Both the position numbers and the translations under genes were made by a program. Below, one piece after another: positions 1-8,078 of a stretch of 64,000 nucleotides of DNA; the first letter of the stretch is position 1, and every line of letters begins with the position of its first letter. The notes beneath the pieces were generated by a model, which saw only the letters and a list, made by a program, of their open reading frames with translations, did no database searches and was not told the DNA's origin. Source of the DNA: Bacillota bacterium (lineage in GTDB: Bacteria > Bacillota > Clostridia > Christensenellales > SZUA-584); assembly GCA_023408075.1 (NCBI GenBank), contig JAEYKW010000041.1, forward strand, positions 1-64,000, in the 5' to 3' direction.

Positions 1-132
1 GTGGAAGAAGATGAAGAGTTTTTTACGCCAGCTGCAAAGTTTGCTTTCCGATACGGTTTGGATCCTCATCTGTGCCAAGACGGCTCGGTACTTGCAAATT
101 GCTTTGTAAATCAGCAGACCCTAATTAAATAA
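1..132 (+). CDS. C-terminal end of an unrecognised protein (cut by window edge)
   Basis: Reading frame 1 is open from the first base to a TAA at 130-132 and gives about 43 residues ending in ANCFVNQQTLIK. It begins before the window, so neither start nor domain content can be seen. The composition (acidic start, then FRYGLDPHLCQDGS) does not resemble the C-terminus of Cas3, the protein that usually precedes cas5 in type I-C loci. I do not recognise the family. Confidence 0.45.
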   Translation: MEEDEEFFTPAAKFAFRYGLDPHLCQDGSVLANCFVNQQTLIK

Positions 133-156
133 ACATAAAAAACCTTTACAGGAATG

Positions 157-185
157 TTGACTAATTATCCCGTATATAGTAAAAT
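157..185 (+). promoter_or_regulatory. Probable sigma-A promoter for the small gene pair
   Basis: TTGACT at 157-162 and TAAAAT at 180-185 are separated by 17 bp. The promoter sits just after the upstream gene's stop codon and points at the genes starting at 339 and 561. Confidence 0.5.
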
Positions 186-205
186 ACAGCCATAAGAAAT
201 TCAAT

Positions 206-276
206 TTTATGGAGGTGATGATATATATGGGGGCAAAGATTAAGAGCCTTTAACCTGCCCCACAGGCTAAAAGCTC
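206..276 (+). other. Structured 5' leader with a possible 8-codon ORF
   Basis: A GGAGG box precedes an ATG at 227 that opens a frame of only eight codons ending in TAA at 251-253. The stop region lies inside competing short hairpins: AGCCT 245-249 with AGGCT 264-268, and CCTG 254-257 with CAGG 263-266. This could be a leader peptide or chance. No poly-T tract follows, so a transcription attenuator is not supported. Confidence 0.2.
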
Positions 277-338
277 AAAATACTTGAATATTTTAAAGTA
301 TAGTAACATGTGAAAAGAAAAATAACAAGGAGCTTAAT

Positions 339-554
339 ATGTATCAGTATTATTATGTGAACAATGACCAGACACACAACCCTGGTTTTCATCATGAAGT
401 GCATACGGAAGAGCATGCAAAAGAGTTAGACGTAAGAAACAAATCATATCTTGGCTATTTCAACAACTGTGCCGACGCGAAAAGAAAAGCAAAAGAGATA
501 TATAGCGATGCGGATGGATGCAGGAATTGCTGCCCATTATGTCATGAAGGTTGA
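339..554 (+). CDS. Small conserved-type protein with CX2CCX2C C-terminus
   Basis: The 71-residue product starts at an ATG preceded by AAGGAG at good spacing. It begins MYQYYYVNNDQ and contains HHEVHTEEHAKEL, YLGYFNNCADAKRKAKEIY and a cysteine cluster, GCRNCCPLCHEG. Aromatic start, E-V-H motif and C-terminal cysteines are typical of a family of unknown function that, from memory, often sits next to DUF2188 genes, as here (next gene 6 bp downstream). The clustered Cys/His residues could bind zinc; that is inference. It shares a predicted promoter (157-185) and terminator (798-830) with the next gene, so the two look like a separate unit from the cas operon. Confidence 0.75.
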   Translation: MYQYYYVNNDQTHNPGFHHEVHTEEHAKELDVRNKSYLGYFNNCADAKRKAKEIYSDADGCRNCCPLCHEG

Positions 555-560
555 TGAGAT

Positions 561-788
561 ATGCCAAGGAAAGAACACCATGTTGTGCACAATCTTAAGG
601 GAGGCTGGGATGTCAAAGTGGGTGGAAAACCATATCCCATAATTCATAGAGGAACAAAAGAAGAAACTGAAGGAATTGCACGAGCAATCAGCCAAAGAGA
701 GGGGTCGGAGTTGATTATACATGGCTTGAATGGACAGATCCAACGCTCCGATAGCCATGGGAAAGATCCGCACCCGCCAAAAGGTTAA
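561..788 (+). CDS. DUF2188 domain protein
   Basis: The 75-residue product has the DUF2188 layout: HHVVHNLKGGWDVKVGGK at the N-terminus, then ARAISQREGSELIIHGLNGQIQRSDSHGKDPHPPKG. DUF2188 proteins are small and of unknown function, with a conserved GGW and a terminal (S)xG.DP(h)P motif, all visible here. It lies 6 bp after the preceding small gene, which indicates co-transcription. A strong terminator follows, so read-through into cas5 is probably limited. Function unknown. Confidence 0.8.
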   Translation: MPRKEHHVVHNLKGGWDVKVGGKPYPIIHRGTKEETEGIARAISQREGSELIIHGLNGQIQRSDSHGKDPHPPKG

Positions 789-797
789 GGGCTAAAA

Positions 798-830
798 GGG
801 AGCTTATATTTCATGCTCCCTGATTTTTTT
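798..830 (+). terminator. Rho-independent terminator
   Basis: GGGAGC (798-803) pairs with GCTCCC (815-820) around an 11-base loop and is followed by TGATTTTTTT. It closes the small gene pair upstream of the cas operon. Confidence 0.75.
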
Positions 831-954
831 ATTTCTATGCATTTTATTAGAATACGGTCTGAAAATTGAATATCTATATTTTGGGACTTCTAAATGTATA
901 TATTATTTCTAATAAACTGGATGCATATTGAAATTGAGAAAGGAGTTGAAAGCA

Positions 955-1611
955 GTGGGCTATGGGATCAAAGTGGAAGTCTGGGGTGAGTATGCGCTTT
1001 TTACCCGCCCCGAGATGAAGACCGAACGCGTCAGCTATGATGTGATCACACCGTCGGCGGCAAGAGGGCTGATCGAGGCGATTTACTGGAAGCCGGCGAT
1101 CACGTGGGTGATCGACCGTATCCATGTGCTGAAACCGATCCGGTTTGCGAACGTCCGGCGTAACGAGGTATCCTCCAAGCTGTCGGCAAGCAACGCAAAA
1201 TCCGCCATGACGGGGGCCGGAGACGTCAGGCCGATCATCACCGCCGAGGATATCCAGCAGAGGGCCTCGATGCTGCTGAAGGATGTGAGGTACGTGATTG
1301 AGGCGCATTTTGAGCTGACGGGAAAAGCGGGCGAGGATGACACGGTGGAAAAGCACTACAACATTGCGTTGCGGCGGCTTCGGGAAGGACAGTTTTTTCA
1401 TCAGCCGTGCTTTGGCTGCCGTGAGTTTCCCGCAAGCTTTCGTTTGGTAGAGGACGAGATACCGGTTGGAGATCGGCCGGACGACAGGGATTTGGGCTAC
1501 ATGCTGCATGATATGGATTTCTCGAATCCGCGCGATATCCGCCCGACTTTCTTCCGCGCGGCGCTCAAGGACGGTGTTATCGACCTGAAGGAATGCGGGG
1601 TGGTGCGATGA
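955..1611 (+). CDS. cas5: Type I-C Cascade subunit and crRNA-processing endonuclease Cas5 (Cas5d)
   Basis: In type I-C systems Cas5 replaces Cas6: it cuts the repeat hairpin and holds the 5' handle of the crRNA. The 218-residue product begins VGYGIKVEVWGEYALFTRPEM and contains TPSAARGLIEAIYWKP, both typical of Cas5d. Tyr44 in AIYWKP and the Lys133-His134 pair in VEKHYNIA fit the Tyr/Lys/His catalytic triad described for Cas5d; the alignment is by eye. I chose the GTG at 955 because AGAAAGGAG (937-945) lies 9 bases upstream, whereas the in-frame TTG at 928 precedes that box. The stop overlaps the cas8c start (ATGA at 1608). cas3, normally just upstream, is absent and two unrelated small genes and a terminator occupy that side. 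Confidence 0.95.
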   Translation: MGYGIKVEVWGEYALFTRPEMKTERVSYDVITPSAARGLIEAIYWKPAITWVIDRIHVLKPIRFANVRRNEVSSKLSASNAKSAMTGAGDVRPIITAEDIQQRASMLLKDVRYVIEAHFELTGKAGEDDTVEKHYNIALRRLREGQFFHQPCFGCREFPASFRLVEDEIPVGDRPDDRDLGYMLHDMDFSNPRDIRPTFFRAALKDGVIDLKECGVVR

Positions 1612-3413
1612 TACTCGGGGCGCTCGTGGATTACTACGAGATTCTCGCCAAGGCGGGGCAAATCAGCAGGCCGGGGTATTGTAAAGCGAACGTTTCATAT
1701 GCGCTCGATCTGGCGGAGGATGGCCGGCTCATCGGCGTCATGCCGCTGAAAAGAGAGGTCCAGAGAGGCAAAAAGACGGTTGAGGTGCCGCGGTTGATTG
1801 AAGTTCCCGAACAAGCCAAACGTTCGGTGGGCGTCTGCAGCAACTTTCTCTGTGACAATTCGGGGTATGTGCTGGGTATCGATAACAAGGGCAAGCCGGA
1901 GCGGACGCGCCAGTGCTTTGAGGCGTTCAAAAAGCTGCATCACGACGTGCTGGACGGCGTGGACAGCGTGCCCGCAAAAGCTATACTGCGCTTTCTGGAT
2001 GCGTGGGAGCCTGACACCGCCAAAGAATGTGCCGCCTTGCAGGACGAATATGAAGCTCTGACAGCGGGAGCGAATATCATCTTTCAGGTCGCGGGGCTGG
2101 GGTGCGCGCAGGACGATGAGGCGATTCGGCAGGCTTGGGAGCGGCATACGGCCTCAAGAGAAGAAACGGCCGTGATGCAGTGCCTTGTCACCGGACAAAC
2201 TGCACCTGTGGCGCGTTTGCACCCAAGCATCAAGGGCGTGAAGGGAGGCCAGCCGACGGGCGTGTCCATCGTATCGTTCAACGACCGCGCGTATGAATCG
2301 TATGGACATGAAAAGCAGCAGGGCCTCAATGCGCCCGTCAGCGAGTCCGCGACGTTTGCGTATACCACAGCGCTGAATTATCTTCTGGCCGATACGGAAC
2401 ACAAGCAAACCTATGGCGACACGACCGTGATCTATTGGGCGGAAAGCTCAAAGCCTATTTACCGTGATCTCGCTTCGTTCTTTTTGTCGCCGGAACCGCT
2501 GATCGAAGATCAAAATTCTGAAGAACGCAAGGTGGATAAGGGGAAGGAGAAGCTCCTCGGCGGCATATTCGAGAGCCTTGTTGAGGGCGAGGCAGTCGCC
2601 GAAGGTGTGGACAAGCAATTCGACAAGAGAACCCGGTTCTATGTACTGGGGCTGGCGCCGAACGCCGCGAGGCTGTCGATCCGATTCTTTCTGAGCGGGG
2701 AATTCGGCGGGTTTCTTGACAATCTTGCGGCTCATCACAGGGCGCTGGATATCGAGCGGTCGCCCAAAGACCATCCGTATTTGCCGCTTTGGAGGCTGCT
2801 GCTGGAAACGGTATCGCCCAAATCCAAGGACAAGGCATCGTCGCCGCTGTTGTCGGGAGCGGTGTTGCGCAGCATTCTTTCCGGTGATCCCTACCCGGAT
2901 GCGCTTTTCAGCAATGTGCTGCTTCGTATCCGTGCCGATCACGATGTCAGCCGCAGCAAGGCGGCGATCATAAAAGCTTATCTGCTGAGATATAAAAAAG
3001 AATATAAGGAGGAAGCGACGGTGTCGTTAAACGAACAAAGCGGCAATCCCGCTTACGTGCTGGGGCGGCTGTTTGCCGTGCTCGAAAAGGCGCAGCAGGA
3101 TGCGAATCCCGGTATCAACGCAACGATCAAGGACCGCTATTTCACATCGGCGTGCGCCACGCCGGCAAGCGTGTTTCCGGTATTGTTGAGGCTTGCGGGC
3201 CATCACACTTCAAAAGCAAAGTTTGGCTATGTGAGCGAAAGAAAGATTCGGGATCTGCTTGATAAGCTCGATGTGGAAAACAACCCGTATCCCGCTCATC
3301 TCGGGCTGCCCGATCAGGGCGTGTTCATCCTCGGCTACTACCATCAGCTGAAAGCCAATTATACGAAGAAAGATAAGGAGGATTTAAAAAATGACGATTC
3401 AGAACAGATATGA
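1608..3413 (+). CDS. cas8c: Type I-C Cascade large subunit Cas8c (Csd1)
   Basis: The 601-residue product starts MILGALVDYYEILAKAG, the usual Cas8c/Csd1 opening, and has the family's usual length. Cas8c recognises the PAM and helps open target DNA in the I-C Cascade. The ATG at 1608 overlaps the cas5 stop (ATGA) and has GGGGTGG a few bases before it; an upstream in-frame ATG at 1593 lies inside cas5 and is less likely. The last 130 codons contain an internal ribosome binding site and start (see Cas11c at 3021). The 3' end overlaps cas7 by 23 bases, so cas5-cas8c-cas7 form a tightly coupled operon. Confidence 0.95.
   Translation: MILGALVDYYEILAKAGQISRPGYCKANVSYALDLAEDGRLIGVMPLKREVQRGKKTVEVPRLIEVPEQAKRSVGVCSNFLCDNSGYVLGIDNKGKPERTRQCFEAFKKLHHDVLDGVDSVPAKAILRFLDAWEPDTAKECAALQDEYEALTAGANIIFQVAGLGCAQDDEAIRQAWERHTASREETAVMQCLVTGQTAPVARLHPSIKGVKGGQPTGVSIVSFNDRAYESYGHEKQQGLNAPVSESATFAYTTALNYLLADTEHKQTYGDTTVIYWAESSKPIYRDLASFFLSPEPLIEDQNSEERKVDKGKEKLLGGIFESLVEGEAVAEGVDKQFDKRTRFYVLGLAPNAARLSIRFFLSGEFGGFLDNLAAHHRALDIERSPKDHPYLPLWRLLLETVSPKSKDKASSPLLSGAVLRSILSGDPYPDALFSNVLLRIRADHDVSRSKAAIIKAYLLRYKKEYKEEATVSLNEQSGNPAYVLGRLFAVLEKAQQDANPGINATIKDRYFTSACATPASVFPVLLRLAGHHTSKAKFGYVSERKIRDLLDKLDVENNPYPAHLGLPDQGVFILGYYHQLKANYTKKDKEDLKNDDSEQI
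3021..3413 (+). CDS. cas11c: Cas11c small subunit translated from inside cas8c
   Basis: A near-perfect Shine-Dalgarno AAGGAGG (3006-3012) lies 8 bases before an in-frame GTG at 3021 (codon 472 of Cas8c counted from 1608). This would yield a 130-residue protein starting VSLNEQSGNPAYVLGRLFAV and rich in predicted helix. In studied type I-C systems the Cas11 belly subunit is made from an internal start in cas8c at about this place and size. The sequence therefore directly supports a Cas11c product, which would let the three annotated genes build a complete Cascade. Production is inferred. Confidence 0.8.
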   Translation: MSLNEQSGNPAYVLGRLFAVLEKAQQDANPGINATIKDRYFTSACATPASVFPVLLRLAGHHTSKAKFGYVSERKIRDLLDKLDVENNPYPAHLGLPDQGVFILGYYHQLKANYTKKDKEDLKNDDSEQI

Positions 3414-4272
3414 GTTTGTGGTGCTCTTTGACGTGGAGAACGGCAACCCCAACGGCGATCCGGACGCGGGCAACATGCCGCGCATCGACCCCGAGACGAA
3501 CTTTGGCATCGTGACGGACGTGTGCCTCAAACGCAAGATTCGCAACTATGTGGAAACGGTCAAAGAAGGCGAGAGCGGGTTTGATATTTATATCAAAGAA
3601 AATGTGCCGCTCAATACCAGCGACAAGCGTGCATTTGCATATCTGGGCGTGGATGACAAAACGGTGAAGGACAAGAAGAAGGACGACCCGGAGCTGGATA
3701 TGAAAATCCGCGATTTCATGTGCAAGAACTTTTTCGATATCCGCACATTCGGCGCTGTAATGACAACGTTCATGAAAGCGGCGCTCAACTGCGGGCAGGT
3801 ACGCGGGCCGGTGCAGCTCGGGTTTGCGCGCAGCATAGAGCCGGTGGTGCAGCAGGAGGTTACGATCACGCGTGTGGCGATTACCAAAGAGGATGACGCA
3901 GAGAAAAAGGGTACAGAGATGGGGCGCAAGTACATCATTCCGTACGCGCTGTACCACGCCGAGGGCTTTGTGTCGGCAAACCTTGCCCAGAAGGTCACGG
4001 GTTTTTCCGAGGACGATTTGCAGCTGCTTTGGGAGGCGCTGATCAACATGTTTGAGCATGACCGGTCGGCAGCCAGGGGCAAGATGGCGATGCGCGAGCT
4101 GATCGTGTTTAAACACGACAGCATATTCGGCAACGCGCCGTCGCACAAGCTTTTTGAAGCAGTGAAGGTGACACCCAATCACTCGGGCGTAGCGCGGCAG
4201 TACGGCGACTATGAGGTGGAAGTAGACACGGCGGCGGTGCCGTCTGGCGTCACCTGTATGCGCATGATATAG
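3391..4272 (+). CDS. cas7: Type I-C Cascade backbone Cas7 (Csd2)
   Basis: The 293-residue product starts MTIQNRYEFVVLFDVENGNPNGDPDAGNMPR, the hallmark N-terminus of the Cas7/Csd2 RAMP family, and contains FDIRTFGAVM and RGPVQLGFARS. Cas7 polymerises along the spacer part of the crRNA. AAGGAGG at 3375-3381 precedes the ATG by 9 bases, inside the end of cas8c. The C-terminus (VPSGVTCMRMI) looks complete. The striking point is the 3' end: the TAG at 4270-4272 shares its last base with the first CRISPR repeat, so no cas4-cas1-cas2 and no leader separate cas7 from the array. Confidence 0.95.
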   Translation: MTIQNRYEFVVLFDVENGNPNGDPDAGNMPRIDPETNFGIVTDVCLKRKIRNYVETVKEGESGFDIYIKENVPLNTSDKRAFAYLGVDDKTVKDKKKDDPELDMKIRDFMCKNFFDIRTFGAVMTTFMKAALNCGQVRGPVQLGFARSIEPVVQQEVTITRVAITKEDDAEKKGTEMGRKYIIPYALYHAEGFVSANLAQKVTGFSEDDLQLLWEALINMFEHDRSAARGKMAMRELIVFKHDSIFGNAPSHKLFEAVKVTPNHSGVARQYGDYEVEVDTAAVPSGVTCMRMI

Positions 4273-6354
4273 CGTCTCCCCACGCGGGAGCGCGGATTGA
4301 AACTGGATACGGATTACAGCACTTACTATGACGGTGAAGTCGCTCCCCACGCGGGAGCGCGGATTGAAACCCTTAATACCGCAGTGGCGGCAGTGATGGC
4401 CACGGTCGCTCCCCACGCGGGAGCGCGGATTGAAACTTAAGCCTCCATACGCCTAACCCCACAACAGCGCGTCGCTCCCCACGCGGGAGCGCGGATTGAA
4501 ACCGACGCGCGTTCCGGATGGCACCAGCACAGCCGAGTCGCTCCCCACGCGGGAGCGCGGATTGAAACACACAAGGCAGCCGGGAGAAAACGCATGCCTG
4601 GCGTCGCTCCCCACGCGGGAGCGCGGATTGAAACACACCGGCCGCGCGCAGCGACGCGCTCAGCTGCGTCGCTCCCCACGCGGGAGCGCGGATTGAAACT
4701 TTGTTGTAATAAACAACCACGTTCCCCGTGCCGGTCGCTCCCCACGCGGGAGCGCGGATTGAAACGATCCTTGCAATTATCTCGGCCGGTATGGATTGAC
4801 GTCGCTCCCCACGCGGGAGCGCGGATTGAAACAGTACACAAGAATGCTTAAAAATTTGGGCAAGCCGTCGCTCCCCACGCGGGAGCGCGGATTGAAACGC
4901 TATCGCCAGCTTGTCGTTGCCGTGCATCTCAAGTCGCTCCCCACGCGGGAGCGCGGATTGAAACCTTGACCTTGTCTGCATTTATCAATGAGCCCTAGTC
5001 GCTCCCCACGCGGGAGCGCGGATTGAAACTTAGAAGCGAAGGACGAACGCGAGAGCATAATAAGTCGCTCCCCACGCGGGAGCGCGGATTGAAACTGCGA
5101 TGAAATAGCTGAAAACGCAGCAGACCCCGAGTCGCTCCCCACGCGGGAGCGCGGATTGAAACATGTCTGCTGATTTGTAATCCCGCGTCGTAGGAGGTCG
5201 CTCCCCACGCGGGAGCGCGGATTGAAACCGTCAGAAATAATCCAAACCGTATCTCCCACCTTGTCGCTCCCCACGCGGGAGCGCGGATTGAAACTATGAC
5301 TTTAGATGATGAGACGTTTAGCAAGCTGCGTCGCTCCCCACGCGGGAGCGCGGATTGAAACCGGTGTGTGTATGGGTATGCCCATGCACAGCATGGTCGC
5401 TCCCCACGCGGGAGCGCGGATTGAAACTTTTAACGAAAGCCCATCATCGGCTGGCTTTTCAGTCGCTCCCCACGCGGGAGCGCGGATTGAAACGAATCGC
5501 TACGCGGAAAGACAAAGATCGTGACAGGTCGCTCCCCACGCGGGAGCGCGGATTGAAACATTTGGCAGCGACGAGAAATTCCCATATCAAAACGGTCGCT
5601 CCCCACGCGGGAGCGCGGATTGAAACATCAGACTTGAAGTCGCGGTCAATGAACAGCCGTTGTCGCTCCCCACGCGGGAGCGCGGATTGAAACGTTGAGT
5701 GAGCTTTTTAACGTTTTGCTGTATTCCGTCGCTCCCCACGCGGGAGCGCGGATTGAAACTATCTCTGCTATTGCCTTAAGAATCGGATACACCTGTCGCT
5801 CCCCACGCGGGAGCGCGGATTGAAACACACCCGCGAGCTTGAGCTGGCGCTTATAGATGGGTCGCTCCCCACGCGGGAGCGCGGATTGAAACATTGAAAC
5901 CGACGTTTCTGACAGATCCGCCTGCAGTCGCTCCCCACGCGGGAGCGCGGATTGAAACAGCAATTCCTTTGGCCTATGATAGTGAAATCGCAGTCGCTCC
6001 CCACGCGGGAGCGCGGATTGAAACACGGATAGAGAACTCGCCGCAATGGGAGACGAGTGTCGCTCCCCACGCGGGAGCGCGGATTGAAACTCAAGCAGCC
6101 ATCTTGTCAGCACATCCTTCGCCAGTCGCTCCCCACGCGGGAGCGCGGATTGAAACTTTCCCATGGGCGACCATGACGACGGCCCGGACGGTCGCTCCCC
6201 ACGCGGGAGCGCGGATTGAAACGGACAAGGCACATATTACGCAGCGCAGGAAGCCTAGTCGCTCCCACGCGGGAGCGCGGATTGAAACTTGGGTGAAGTG
6301 TCCGCCTTCGTCAATCATCGTTGTCGCTCCCCGTGCGGGAGCGCGCATTGAGCC
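4272..6354 (+). CRISPR. Type I-C CRISPR array, 32 repeats and 31 spacers
   Basis: The repeat is 32 bp: GTCGCTCCCC, then ACGCGGGAGCGC, then GGATTGAAAC. It has the palindromic core and ATTGAAAC 3' handle typical of subtype I-C and is read on the plus strand. I count 32 units: R1 4272-4303, R2 4339-4370, R3 4405-4436, and so on every 65-67 bp to R32 at 6323-6354. Spacers are 33-35 bp and I see no duplicates. R2-R30 match the consensus. R1 differs at positions 2-4 (GCGTCT instead of GTCGCT), R31 (6258-6288) lacks one C, and R32 has GTGCGG for ACGCGG, GCATTG for GGATTG and a GCC end. There is no leader: R1 starts on the cas7 stop codon. Transcription probably comes from the cas operon promoter. 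Confidence 0.98.
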
Positions 6355-6502
6355 GGAATAAGTAAAACACAGCTCGCGAATGAAAGATAATGGCAGAATG
6401 GACGCGTGGTGATAATCGCAACAGAATATCTCTGTGCGATACAAGCAATATGGCGCCTTTTGTCGCATAAGCATGTAGAAGGCTTATTGACGGAGGCGCT
6501 TT
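6355..6502 (+). other. Array trailer and sigK upstream region
   Basis: These 148 bases separate the last degenerate repeat from sigK. They contain only the sigK ribosome binding site GGAGG (6492-6496). I cannot identify a clear sigma-E or sigma-K promoter, nor any remnant of cas1/cas2. Confidence 0.4.
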
Positions 6503-7195
6503 ATGTTTGATTTTTTCAGCATGATCAAAGACCTGCTGTTTTTGGCGGGGTATCTCTCGGGAAAAACGTTTCCCAAACCGCTCAGCAAAGATGAGGAAGC
6601 GGAATTTTTAGAGGCGAGCGCTCAAGGTGATGAAACCGCACGCCACAAGCTCGTGGAGCATAATCTGCGCCTGGTTGCGCATATCGTCAAGAAATACCAG
6701 AACACCGCATTGAGCAATGACGACCTGATATCCATCGGGACGATCGGCCTTATTAAGGCTGTCAACTCATTTCTGCCCAAGAAAGGCACGCAGCTTGCCA
6801 CCTATGCGGCCAAGTGCATTGAGAACGAGGTGCTGATGGCGCTTCGGTCCAGTAAGAAGATCAAGTGCGAGGTATCCTTAAGCGACCCGATCGGCGTGGA
6901 TAAGGAAGGAAACGAGATATCGCTGATCGATATTCTCGGCACGCGCGAAGACCTCGTCTCGGAGCAGGCGGAGCTATCGATACAGACAGGCAAGCTTTAC
7001 GGTCTGCTTGGCAAGTGCCTCACGAGGCGCGAGAAGGCCGTGATTGAGATGCGTTACGGATTGGGCGGCATGCGGCCGCAGACACAGCGCGAGATTGCCT
7101 ATAAGACGGGCATATCGCGTTCCTATGTATCGCGCATTGAAAGCAAGGCAATCGCAAAACTCGCCGAAGAGCTTACGAAAAACTCTGGACTTTAA
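6503..7195 (+). CDS. sigK: Late mother-cell sporulation sigma factor SigK
   Basis: The 230-residue protein has the full sigma-70 region 2-4 layout of sigma-[76 protein letters not shown], and a C-terminal helix-turn-helix (TQREIAYKTGISRSYVSRIESKA). The N-terminus (MFDFFSMIKDLLFLAGYLSG) is hydrophobic like the pro-sequence removed from pro-sigma-K in Bacillus. Sigma-K drives coat and cortex genes late in sporulation. GGAGG (6492-6496) precedes the ATG by 6 bases. The gene is uninterrupted, with no skin-like element. SigE (17999) is its closest relative in the window. Confidence 0.93.
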   Translation: MFDFFSMIKDLLFLAGYLSGKTFPKPLSKDEEAEFLEASAQGDETARHKLVEHNLRLVAHIVKKYQNTALSNDDLISIGTIGLIKAVNSFLPKKGTQLATYAAKCIENEVLMALRSSKKIKCEVSLSDPIGVDKEGNEISLIDILGTREDLVSEQAELSIQTGKLYGLLGKCLTRREKAVIEMRYGLGGMRPQTQREIAYKTGISRSYVSRIESKAIAKLAEELTKNSGL

Positions 7196-7220
7196 GGAAA
7201 GCTTTGCGTAATATGGACGT

Positions 7221-8078
7221 ATGATTTATTTTGGGCCTGCAGGCAACTCAGACAGCTTTTATGAGCAAGGCCATAAGAACACCTACGAGGCGTTTGAATG
7301 GCTGTATAATATGGGGCTTAACGCCTTTGAATATTCTTTTGGGCGCGGCGTGCGCATCGGGCAGGCCGCAGCAGAAAAGATCGCGGAGCAGGCGTCTTTA
7401 TACGGCGTCAAATTGAGCGTGCACGCGCCGTACTATATCAACCTTGCGACGGATGAACCTCAAAAACAGGAAGGCAATGCGCGCTATTTTCTGCAGTCGG
7501 TCACGGCTGCGAGATGGCTCGGCGCGAAGCGCGTGGTGTTTCATGCGGGCTCGCACGGAAAACTCAAAGCCCATGAAGCCTTCGAACGTGCGAAGCACGC
7601 GCTGAAGGACATACTGGATGGGCTCGACGCGGCGGGTATTTTTGATATTGAAATATGTCCTGAAACGATGGGCAGAATAAAACAGATCGGCGATATTGAC
7701 GAAGTGATTGCACTGTGCAGGCTCGACGAACGGCTCGTGCCCGCAGTTGATTTTGCGCACCTGCACGCGCGCGGGCGCGGCGCACTCAATTCAGAGGCAG
7801 ATTTCGCCGCCATACTGGACAAGCTCGAATCGGGCCTCGGCGGGGAGCGTGCCAAGCGTTTTCACGTGCATTTTGCCCGCATTGAATACACGGCGGCGGG
7901 GGAGAAGATGCACCGCACCTTCGCGGAGACGAAATACGGGCCGGACTTTGAGCCGTTTGCCGCGCAGATCGTCAAGCGCGGCCTTGAACCCACGCTGATA
8001 TGTGAGTCGCGCGGAACGATGGCGGAGGATGCTGCGGAGATGAAGCGCATCTATTTGGAAACGAGGGCAAAGATATGA
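7221..8078 (+). CDS. TIM-barrel protein of the AP endonuclease IV / xylose isomerase-like family
   Basis: The 285-residue product has the metal-site pattern of endonuclease IV-like barrels: His68 (SVHAPYY), His108 (VVFHAGS), Glu148 (CPETMG), Asp177 and His180 (VDFAHLHA), His215/217 (FHVHF) and Glu262 (CESRG). True endonuclease IV cuts abasic sites using three metals, and most ligands appear present, so a DNA-repair role is plausible; a sugar isomerase/epimerase cannot be excluded. The stop overlaps the next start (ATGA at 8075), giving an operon with the Xaa-Pro peptidase and efp. I see only a weak ribosome binding site. Confidence 0.82.
   Translation: MIYFGPAGNSDSFYEQGHKNTYEAFEWLYNMGLNAFEYSFGRGVRIGQAAAEKIAEQASLYGVKLSVHAPYYINLATDEPQKQEGNARYFLQSVTAARWLGAKRVVFHAGSHGKLKAHEAFERAKHALKDILDGLDAAGIFDIEICPETMGRIKQIGDIDEVIALCRLDERLVPAVDFAHLHARGRGALNSEADFAAILDKLESGLGGERAKRFHVHFARIEYTAAGEKMHRTFAETKYGPDFEPFAAQIVKRGLEPTLICESRGTMAEDAAEMKRIYLETRAKI

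Noticed and set aside
3325..4416. A 363-codon frame on the minus strand opposite cas7
   Set aside because: Shadow of cas7; no ribosome binding site, His/Arg-rich nonsense composition.
4373..6474. Many 60-200 codon open frames on both strands with repeated peptides such as [10 protein letters not shown] or [11 protein letters not shown]
   Set aside because: They are translations of CRISPR repeats and spacers, not genes.
6503..7195. Interrupted sigK (skin-type element)
   Set aside because: The reading frame is continuous over all sigma regions.
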